DNA from: Schizochytrium sp. TIO01
Lineage: Eukaryota > Sar > Bigyra > Thraustochytrida > Thraustochytriidae
NCBI GenBank assembly: GCA_004764695.1
Contig: SMSO01000014.1
Span: forward strand, 5,276,845-5,340,844
Length of the DNA stretch: 64,000 bases
Direction: 5' to 3'
The translations under genes and the position numbers were made by a program. The notes beneath the pieces are model-generated. The model was not told where the DNA came from. It was given only the letters and a program-made list of their open reading frames with translations, and made no database searches. Positions 22,921 to 29,491 of this stretch are shown here, in pieces (the stretch's first letter is position 1; every line of letters starts with the position of its first letter).

Positions 22921-23586
22921 ATGGTCAGACCCGAGCCTAACGATGACGATTCTTCCCTCATGGATCTCCCCAAGGAAGATCTCATCGCGGCGGTCCATGC
23001 TTTACAAACTACCAACACCTTGCTAAGAGAAGTCGCCAACCTTCACAAGCAGCGTCATGAACAAGCTAGTGAGCGCAACGACGAACTCATGTCCCAACTT
23101 CGCGAGTCAATTGATCACACCAAGCAAACTCAGGCTACCAATATCGAGTTATCAAGAGCTTACTTGAACATCTCAAGGAGACTCGAAGTCGAGCGCAACA
23201 TCGCAGACCAGCACCTCGAGAATCTATCTTCGCACAAAATCAAGGCCAAGAGAGTTCTTTGCAATCTGAGAACCTTATCCAAGTATATGGAAATTGACGT
23301 CGACGAAACTCTTGAGGAAGCCCCCTTTGAAGCCATCAAGATTAACAAGGAAATCTTGAACAATGCTTCCAAGACTTTCTATAAAAATATCGATCGAAAC
23401 ATTCGAGAGTTCAACGAATTGAATGAGGTCCTTGGAACACAAATTCAAAAGATTGACATTCGCATGCACGCCATGGCTGAGGAGAAAGCTAAATTCGAAA
23501 ATCTGAAACGTCAACACGAAAACTCCCTGAGTGTCAGTGGGAACTTGCAACAAAAATTCGACGACCTATGCCTTGGTGGTGTATGA
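22921..23586 (+). CDS. Coiled-coil orphan protein (221 aa)
   Basis: The frame opens at ATG 22921 after a Pro-rich, C-rich leader and ends at TGA 23586. Nearly the whole chain from residue 18 onward is charged helix with heptad-like leucines (DLIAAVHALQTTNTLLREVA; ISRRLEVERNIADQHLENLS). A central non-coiled patch near DVDETLEEAPFEAIKINKEI splits it into two coils. There is no signal peptide, membrane segment or catalytic motif. It resembles generic structural or SMC-like coils and cannot be placed in a family. It is probably a genuine gene of the island and may oligomerise. Confidence 0.62.
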   Translation: MVRPEPNDDDSSLMDLPKEDLIAAVHALQTTNTLLREVANLHKQRHEQASERNDELMSQLRESIDHTKQTQATNIELSRAYLNISRRLEVERNIADQHLENLSSHKIKAKRVLCNLRTLSKYMEIDVDETLEEAPFEAIKINKEILNNASKTFYKNIDRNIREFNELNEVLGTQIQKIDIRMHAMAEEKAKFENLKRQHENSLSVSGNLQQKFDDLCLGGV

Positions 23587-23879
23587 ATTGTTTGGTTTAT
23601 TTCGTTAAAGTGATACTTTGATTTTTTTTTTTTAAAACCACCGCACTTAGCTAGTTAGTGAGTTATACAGGTAACGCACAATAGTTAAGTCATTTAATAG
23701 GCCTTTAAATACTTCTAGTCTATGTTAATATACATAGTTAAAACTAATGTGACCGCCGAATGGGGGGACCCGAATGCGTTCCCGTGTTCCCTTTGTTCTA
23801 AGAACGCATGGGGCCCAAAATATATTCCCTGTGTTCCCTCTGTTCTGTTCCCACATAATAATATTAGGAACATGTAGGT

Positions 23880-24209
23880 TTATGTAGGGTTGCGGTAGGC
23901 CGACATGGCAAATTCAACCGATTTCAATTCGTCTTTCGATAGCTCATTACATAACTTGTTTAGGTCGGCAACGACAAGTATTAATCGATTATTAGCGACA
24001 CACCACGGTGCTGGATATATTTCCCGATAAAAAATTCCCATTAGAGAGCCACGACCCTGTAAAGCTTCGGTGCGGAGTTTGATCATCTCATGTGTTTTAT
24101 GTGAAAATAGACTCCATTCATAACTTTTCATTTCTTCAAGGAGTTCATTCAATTCATAGAGATATTATTGAAAGTACTGAGCGTATTGTGTAAGTCGTTC
24201 TTCAATCAT
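23880..24209 (-). pseudogene. Small helical ORF interrupted by an in-frame TAA
   Basis: Reading from ATG 24209 on the minus strand gives MIEERLTQYAQYFQ, then TAA (24165-24167), then YLYELNELLEEMKSYEWSLF and on to a natural stop at 23880. The sequence on both sides of the TAA is the same kind of amphipathic, Glu/Leu-rich helix, which suggests one frame of about 109 residues broken by a point change. The first ATG after the stop is at 24131, giving an 83-residue product. The family is unknown. It lies tail-to-tail with the coiled-coil gene. Alternatives are stop-codon readthrough or simply a shorter gene starting at 24131. Confidence 0.42.
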
Positions 24210-24484
24210 TGTGATTGATAGTGTAAGAATTCTTGAAGTTCTTTTCAAATATTATTTTATAGAGTTATGAATATACGTCGATTAGGTTAGGTGCGTTGAG
24301 TGAAGGAACGCTGCAACCTGAGTTAGGAGGCAATCGCTGCCATGCAACCAACCAAGAACGAAGCGAGAAAAGTAGACAACAGGTCCATCTTATTTATTCA
24401 TCTGACACATAAAAATCAATTCTTATTTATATATTCTTTAAAGTCATGTTTCGTGCCATCATGAGCTCACTTTATATAAAGTAT

Positions 24485-24991
24485 TTAGTTTGGTATGTAA
24501 TTAACTTCAGGGGCAAACTCGGGCATGCGCATTTGGAAAAATCGCACGCTCCGCTGCAAACGGCGTTCCAGTAATAGCTCAGGGGTTAAATAGTTCGGAA
24601 AGCAGTGTGAATTGACCCCTGGATGTTGACCAAATGGGCCTGTGTACACTCGCTTAATCAAGTCGGGACTCGTAACAAGGGCCTCCTCTTGGGAATGTAC
24701 CACCAGGAACCAATCGTTGAACGACCACGCATAGTCAGCAACCTTAGGAGACACGTTGTTAAGGGTTTGGGGATGTAGCTTAGTGTCCAAATGGTCCTGA
24801 ATATACTCATACTTAAGCAGGTCGATGGCGATTGTGAGAAGATACCTATAGAAGATGTTGAAGAATGTAGCAACATCATTGAAGCGACCCTGTACCAGGT
24901 CAAGATCAATATGTAAGAATCGTTCCTTCCTAATGCCCACCTTAACAAAACCAGCAAGAAGCAAGGTGAGATTCCAATGTAACCGGGGCAT
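24485..24991 (-). CDS. Orphan protein, probable downstream part of the gene starting at 25340 (168 aa)
   Basis: This frame opens at ATG 24991 inside the last 50 bases of the upstream minus-strand frame and runs to TAA at 24485. It is rich in aromatic and helical residues (FFNIFYRYLLTIAIDLLKYE; SFNDWFLVVHSQEEALVTSP) and has no signal peptide or known motif. Either it is a separate gene overlapping its neighbour, or a single-base change split one gene of about 300 codons. Island context and abrupt overlap favour a broken or frame-shifted gene. Function unknown. Confidence 0.5.
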   Translation of the reverse strand: MPRLHWNLTLLLAGFVKVGIRKERFLHIDLDLVQGRFNDVATFFNIFYRYLLTIAIDLLKYEYIQDHLDTKLHPQTLNNVSPKVADYAWSFNDWFLVVHSQEEALVTSPDLIKRVYTGPFGQHPGVNSHCFPNYLTPELLLERRLQRSVRFFQMRMPEFAPEVNYIPN

Positions 24992-25340
24992 TCAGGATTG
25001 GAAATATGTTTTTTCGATTCAAAAAAGTCCAATCAGTACCCTCTGTGCCATTTTGCCGGAGGATATTTTGAACAAATTTCCATTGAGTTGCCTTGTCTTG
25101 GTACCCCCTACCAGCAATGGCAGCGACGAGCATGGCGGGGATGCAGAAGGTGTTGGCGGTCTCGGGGTTGCGCTGGAAGCTCTCGATGTACATGTAGGCG
25201 GTGAAGAGGTCCATCTTGTTGGTGGGCATCTTGGCAGCAAGCTGCTGGTGCTGCTCCTCCGTAAGGCGTGCCAGGTTGGCAGAGAGCTCAGCCACATCTA
25301 CGGTAGGAAGTTGGTCGTTGCTGGTAGCTTGAGTGGTCAT
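24942..25340 (-). CDS. Orphan protein with DWTFLNRK motif, overlaps next frame (132 aa)
   Basis: ATG 25340 opens a Gln/Ala-rich N-terminus (LARLTEEQHQQLAAKMPTNK), then a helical segment around FTAYMYIESFQRNP, then TDWTFLNRKNIFPIL near residues 102-116. A close match to that last motif, VDWTFLKRKDLF, occurs in the small frame at 27475-27714, so the two are probably duplicated relatives. The last 15 residues look like run-off into the wrong frame, because coding character continues in the frame starting at 24991. About 60 bases upstream lies one copy of the island's repeated intergenic element. Family unknown. Confidence 0.55.
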   Translation of the reverse strand: MTTQATSNDQLPTVDVAELSANLARLTEEQHQQLAAKMPTNKMDLFTAYMYIESFQRNPETANTFCIPAMLVAAIAGRGYQDKATQWKFVQNILRQNGTEGTDWTFLNRKNIFPILNAPVTLESHLASCWFC

Positions 25341-25524
25341 AATGGATGGGTGGTCAGGTGGGCAAGTGTTTATGCTTTCTTACTTTGGCTCGGCGACGCT
25401 GAGTTAGGGTTTTGCTTTGGTCAAAGTTCGAAATTTGCATTTCAGTTTTTAAACAAGCTAACTAACTACCGTTTGGGGGGGAGGGTCGATTCGTACCAGC
25501 CAAAGTTATTATTTTTCGAAGAGG
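25341..25524 (-). promoter_or_regulatory. Leader region with repeated MQISN mini-ORF element (copy A)
   Basis: Contains the fullest copy (25401-25473) of an element found four times in the island. Read on the minus strand it runs AACGGTAGTTAGTTAGC, then TTGTTT, then AATGCAAATTTCGAAC, and opens a mini-frame beginning MQISNFDQSKTLTQ at ATG 25440. It lies just before the gene at 25340 on the same strand, so it may be a promoter, leader or upstream ORF. Confidence 0.4.
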
Positions 25525-26385
25525 TTAAGTTTGGTTGTTAGAAATTTGCATTTTTGTTTTGTCTAAAAAGCCAACTAACAGTCTGCTTTTTGGTAGCAAA
25601 ACATGTTGTTGTTGTTGTTTTCTCCTGAGGTGGGTTCGTTGGTTATTATTATCATCTCGAGAAATTCCTTGTTCTCTATTAAATACATGATGAGCTAGGT
25701 TAGTACCATTTAACTCATCGCGGATCTCACGCGCTATTTGACGAGTAGCGGGCGCTGTAGGCTGAGTCAGATATTTGTAAAAGGGTGTTCCGGCAGTAGC
25801 GCTACGCAAATATTCAAAGTTAAGTCTTCCAAATGCATAATCACTGATATGTATCATTATGTAGACGAAACTATCCCACATCTTGCGGTCAATGATGTCT
25901 TGTAATTCAAATCTATCCACATCTATGTCAGTGAAGGCGCGGAGAGCGGCCACGAAGTTACGATCAGGCACTGGCCGCATTCGCTCGAAGATAGGCTGGC
26001 CCTTAAAATTTCTGGGAATCCCAACTAATTCAAATATATTACCTTGGTGAATATACTTCAGCATGTCGTAATCAACGAGAACCTTGATCAAAGCTTTATG
26101 GTCTTCTTTCTCACGTATTGCATTTTTTATGCATCTAAGAATGGTACGCTTAAGAAAATCGAGTTCGTCAGCACGACGAGAATTGAATTCGGGATCACGA
26201 AGATAATCGAGAATGTTACGACGAAGATAACTGAATTCAGGAAGCTTACTCCAGTTCATATATTCCATAAGCATCATGATCTCTTCTGGACGGTTGTTCT
26301 CGCATAATAAGCTTAAAATACTAGCAAAATCTTGAATAGATAATTTTCCACCAGGTAGACACCCAAAAATTAACCTAACACAACA
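25525..26385 (-). pseudogene. Second half of an interrupted ankyrin-like gene
   Basis: The frame continues without break, in the same phase, from the stop codon of the upstream gene (TAA 26386-26388). Coding-like sequence begins at once (RLIFGCLPGGKLSIQDFASI, then LSLLCENNRPEEI) before any ATG; the first ATG is 26277, giving 250 residues. The helical pairs resemble degenerate ankyrin-type repeats (ALIKVLVDYDMLKYIHQGNI; MWDSFVYIMIHISDYAFG). The tail becomes Gln/Arg-rich and ends MQISNNQT within a copy of the island's repeated element. The simplest reading is one ancestral gene of about 573 codons split by the TAA; an unannotated start or readthrough is possible. Confidence 0.5.
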
Positions 26386-27246
26386 TTACATCTTCAATTC
26401 TACCATACTTTTAAGTATGGATGTGGTATATACCATGTCAGGGATTAGCAGAAACAGGTAATACAAGTTATACTCAGTTACCTCTGACTCCATAAAAGCT
26501 GTTTCATTCAGAAAAAGAAACAAGTATTTGTGGTGGTGAAATCTATTCTCCATAATACTGGACTGCAATAATGTGAACATCAATTTGCTTCGATCATCTT
26601 TCCCGATCAAAGCCGTCTCTAGCAAAGTCGCACGAAGGCTGAACTGATGAACCGCCTCCACTAGCGAATCCTCCGGCGGGCTAAGAGGCTTCATGATTGT
26701 ATATCCCTTGTCTAAAAGAACTGACAACATTTGCGGTCGATTGGCTTCACATGCTTCCGCTAGTAACTCATGAGACCAGTCAGCAGCTATGCTCTTGATG
26801 GGTAGAAGGTAATTGATAATAAAGTTACTGTTGCTGTCGAAGGCCTGCTTCAAACATTCATATTGTAAGTAGGTGAAGCTGGCTTCGTTGTAATCTGGAT
26901 ACGAATACTTGAATATAACCAATTTATCTTCCTTAACGACTTGGAGAATCTGCTTGAATACATGCAAGTTATTTTCCTTAACGACTTGGAGAATCTGCTT
27001 GAATACATGCAAGTTATTTTCCTTAACGACTTGAATAATGAGATCTTCGTCGACAACCACTTTTCGGTCATGAATCATTCTAATGGCGGCCTCATCGCGT
27101 TGGCTTCGGACCAGATCCGTAAACATAGCCTGATACAGCAGTTTTTTGGTTTCATCATCAAGTTGATTGTTTTCTCTCAGAAACGTATGCAGATCCTGAT
27201 ACGGGTCATAATCATCTCGTTGGCGTTTTCCCAGACCTGTAAACAT
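26386..27246 (-). CDS. Ankyrin-like helical-repeat protein with internal 15-aa duplications (286 aa)
   Basis: ATG 27246 opens a Lys/Arg/Asp-rich N-terminus (GKRQRDDYDPYQDLHTFLRE). Helix-turn-helix units like divergent ankyrin repeats follow (EANRPQMLSVLLDKGYTI; KDDRSKLMFTLLQSSIMENR). Residues about 73-107 contain the 15-residue unit QVVKENNLHVFKQIL twice, with a degenerate third copy, encoded by near-identical 45-bp DNA repeats. The frame ends at TAA 26386, but coding character continues in the same phase downstream. Divergent ankyrin families are abundant in large DNA viruses, bacterial symbionts and eukaryotic effector loci, so the repeats alone do not fix the origin. A copy of the repeated leader element lies about 175 bases upstream. 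Confidence 0.55.
   Translation of the reverse strand: MFTGLGKRQRDDYDPYQDLHTFLRENNQLDDETKKLLYQAMFTDLVRSQRDEAAIRMIHDRKVVVDEDLIIQVVKENNLHVFKQILQVVKENNLHVFKQILQVVKEDKLVIFKYSYPDYNEASFTYLQYECLKQAFDSNSNFIINYLLPIKSIAADWSHELLAEACEANRPQMLSVLLDKGYTIMKPLSPPEDSLVEAVHQFSLRATLLETALIGKDDRSKLMFTLLQSSIMENRFHHHKYLFLFLNETAFMESEVTEYNLYYLFLLIPDMVYTTSILKSMVELKM
26934..27031. repeat. 45-bp tandem duplication inside ankyrin-like gene
   Basis: A 45-bp unit (plus-strand core CTTAACGACTTGGAGAATCT, ending GCAAGTTATTTTC) is repeated twice almost exactly, with partial copies at both ends. It is in frame (15 codons), so copy number can change without breaking the protein. Identical DNA copies indicate recent expansion. Confidence 0.85.
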
Positions 27247-27421
27247 AATCCGATCCGTCACTTCGTAGGCTGTCTCTGGGCCTGACTCTCATAGAATAAT
27301 CCATAGCGATTTTTACTTATTAGTAATCCCTTACAATTTCTATACATCGGTAGGAAATTGGTTAGGTTGCATCCTTTTTTTTGGAAGGTTAGGGCTGACT
27401 AGATGCGTGAGTTGGCTCAAG

Positions 27422-27490
27422 GTAGGGTTTTGCTTTGATCAAAGTTCGAAATTTGCATTTTAGGTTTAAACAAGCTAACTAACTACCGTT
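27422..27490 (-). repeat. Repeated leader element, copy C
   Basis: The closest match to copy A at 25401-25473. They share, on the plus strand, TAGGGTTTTGCTTT, then TCAAAGTTCGAAATTTGCAT, then TTTAAACAAGCTAACTAACT and ACCGTT. On the minus strand a mini-frame opens MQISNFDQSKTLP at ATG 27458. It lies upstream of the ankyrin-like gene start at 27246 on the same strand. Confidence 0.6.
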
Positions 27491-27714
27491 CTGAGAAGGT
27501 CACATATGGAAACTTGGTTCCTCCGTGACAGTTTGACCGATACTCGAGCGGGCCGTCTGAAAGGGCCGTAAGCTGGTATATTTTGAAGGTCGGGGGGTTC
27601 CCTTTGAATTGTTAAATCTCCGAATAGGTCTTTACGTTTCAGGAATGTCCAGTCTACCAAGCAATGTCTCACCATACCCTTTTGGTTGTCGATGGTTTGG
27701 TTCGAAATTTGCAT
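27475..27714 (-). CDS. Small ORF, likely duplicated fragment carrying DWTFLKRK motif (79 aa)
   Basis: ATG 27714 lies inside copy D of the repeated element and the stop lies inside copy C, so the frame is bounded by two element copies. It contains VDWTFLKRKDLF, matching TDWTFLNRKNIF in the gene at 24942-25340; the rest (REPPDLQNIPAYGPFRRP) has no match in the window. It may be a short gene, or a fragment left after duplication of the DWTF gene. Function unknown; coding status uncertain. Confidence 0.35.
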   Translation of the reverse strand: MQISNQTIDNQKGMVRHCLVDWTFLKRKDLFGDLTIQREPPDLQNIPAYGPFRRPARVSVKLSRRNQVSICDLLRTVVS

Positions 27715-27741
27715 TTTAATTCCAACAAGTTAACTACCGTT
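27697..27741 (-). repeat. Repeated leader element, copy D
   Basis: Plus strand: GGTTCGAAATTTGCATTTTA, then a diverged spacer, then AACAAGTTAACTACCGTT. On the minus strand it supplies the ATG (27714) of the 79-residue frame MQISNQTIDNQKG. It shares the core of copies A and C but lacks the TAGGGTTTTGC side. Confidence 0.55.
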
Positions 27742-27950
27742 GTAAAAATTCCACGTCCACTTTGTACTTCTTGCACGTGTCGAAGCATTGCAAGGTGGGG
27801 ACGATTCGTCCCAAAAAGCACATGTTTACACACGAGTTCAGCTTGCAAGAACAAGCTCGAAGGTCCTCTTATGCAACGGGATACTACCAATTAAAGTATA
27901 TATTAGCTGTTCAGTTCTTCTGGATTTAAGCACCACCATCACCAGTAACT

Positions 27951-28469
27951 ATGTCATTTAGTACCAAAACAACGGCGAACGTTTTCTTCAAGAGGTTGTT
28001 CACTGGTAGTTGTAGCATTAAGCATCCATTGGTAAATAATTATAACCAATCTCACCCTTGGATAACTCAAACATGTGCGCTCGTCGGTCCACGGCCAGTG
28101 GATCTTAAACTTCACTACATTCAATACCGTTCAGATTTTGAACGTAGGCGTGAAATCATGGACTTACTTCGCATTCCCCGCAAAGACAAAATGGAAATTC
28201 ACACGCTTTTCGATACTCTCACCAATGTATACGTTCCGGAGGGGTATGCTTTCATGATGGACCTCCCAACTAACGATTATGTAGCACCTCTACGAGGAAA
28301 TTTCCTCATTTCACATATTGAGATAGGCACACCCTTGAATCGTGGAGATATTAGTGATACTATTGATATTTTCAGGGAGATCCAAGCCAACCACATGAAA
28401 GAATCTAAACAATACCACGCTAGTACAATGGTACAATATATCAATGCACTTGATCAAAAGCTGAGTTAG
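27951..28469 (+). CDS. Orphan protein (172 aa)
   Basis: ATG 27951 opens a frame ending at TAG 28469. The chain is mixed alpha/beta with basic patches (YRSDFERRREIMDLLRIPRK) and hydrophobic strands (GNFLISHIEIGTPLNRGD). There is no signal peptide, membrane helix or motif I recognise. The stop codon sits inside a sequence, GCTGAGTTAGGGTTTTGCTT, that recurs at 25399-25418 as part of the repeated intergenic element. It lies on the plus strand, upstream of and in line with the next small gene. The coding call is fairly secure from length and composition; function unknown. Confidence 0.6.
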   Translation: MSFSTKTTANVFFKRLFTGSCSIKHPLVNNYNQSHPWITQTCALVGPRPVDLKLHYIQYRSDFERRREIMDLLRIPRKDKMEIHTLFDTLTNVYVPEGYAFMMDLPTNDYVAPLRGNFLISHIEIGTPLNRGDISDTIDIFREIQANHMKESKQYHASTMVQYINALDQKLS

Positions 28470-28543
28470 GGTTTTGCTTTCTTTCAATAAAAATATTTAT
28501 ATATAAATCACTTGTAAGTTGCACAAGTCAAACCGAACCTCCA

Positions 28544-28891
28544 ATGGCGCCACCACCACCAGCGGACATGGCCTTCCCGGGCAGCAACCGGACCCACCTC
28601 AGGATTGCTGGCATGTCTCCCTCCGATGTCTATGTTTGCCGCGACCAGATTAGTCCAGTCATAATGGATGACCACAATGTCCTCCGTGCCTTTTTGCGCA
28701 AGAGGACATCTCCCAGCGACATTGTGTACCAGTTCAATCCAGGCGATAAGATAACACTAACTCGGTATGACAGCAAGATCAAGACCCAATTTCGGGCCGT
28801 GTTTGAAATTGTTCAGGCCACCTACGATCTGAGCCCAGCCACGAGGAATCTCAAACGAGATGTCGTCGACCTTGTCTTGACACGGGTTTAG
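28544..28891 (+). CDS. Small orphan protein (115 aa)
   Basis: ATG 28544 follows an A/T-rich leader 75 bases after the previous stop. The N-terminus is Pro/Ala-rich (MAPPPPADMAF). The rest looks like a compact alpha/beta domain (VYQFNPGDKITLTRYDSK; FRAVFEIVQATYDLSPATRN) ending in the basic-acidic stretch KRDVVDLVLTRV. No family recognised. Its base composition is more GC-rich than the surrounding spacer, which supports coding. It is the last recognisable gene of the island. Confidence 0.58.
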   Translation: MAPPPPADMAFPGSNRTHLRIAGMSPSDVYVCRDQISPVIMDDHNVLRAFLRKRTSPSDIVYQFNPGDKITLTRYDSKIKTQFRAVFEIVQATYDLSPATRNLKRDVVDLVLTRV

Positions 28892-29290
28892 ATTTACCCT
28901 ACAAAGACTATTGAGTCTTCCACCGCAAGATCTCTTAACTCCTCTCTTGATATGTGCGGCAGCAAATCTCGCAAATCGGACCCAACTAACACTAATTCAT
29001 TTATAGTTTAAGGCTATCAATATTATTAACTAAACCACCGTTGAAGGAAGAGTCCTTACTCTTAAAGGAGAGCATCTTCTGAAAAAGATTGTCGAAATCT
29101 ACTTCCTCACGTTGGCACCAACCTTCCATTGCTATCGGCATTAGGTTTTCCATAGTTCTATTATCAGCGGGATCAACACCACGACTATGATACCTTGAAG
29201 TATGATCCAGATTCTATACATTATTGATTTAATTAAAAAAAATAGAAAAAAAGAAGAAAATACGAAAAAGGGTCAGAATCACTCTTGCGA

Positions 29291-29435
29291 GTTAGAGGTG
29301 TGTTTCTATCAATCCTTTAGCTTGGGTAATAAATCAGGTCAAAAGCGCATCAACGCGTTGCAAGCTAGAAGTGTGTTTCGATTCAGTCCTTTAACTTAGG
29401 TAATAAATTAGGTTGAAAGCGTAACAACGCGAGGC
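29291..29435. repeat. Imperfect tandem duplication, unit about 72 bp
   Basis: Two adjacent copies (about 29291-29362 and 29364-29435) share the order GTGTGTTTC, AATCC or AGTCC, TTTA-CTT-GGTAATAAAT, AGGT and CAACGCG. They differ at roughly one base in five, so the duplication is not recent. Confidence 0.7.
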
Positions 29436-29457
29436 AGGTCAAAATAAACGAACTGAT

Positions 29458-29491
29458 TACCTAGGTACTACGTATACCTAGGTACTACGTA
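29458..29491. repeat. Perfect 17-bp direct repeat
   Basis: TACCTAGGTACTACGTA occurs twice back to back without mismatch. It directly follows the 72-bp duplication. Confidence 0.85.

Noticed and set aside
23880-27246. Hypothesis that TAA is read as an amino acid in the island
   Set aside because: Several island frames end at natural-looking TAA, TAG or TGA, and sequence after them loses protein character, so standard stops with local mutation are simpler.
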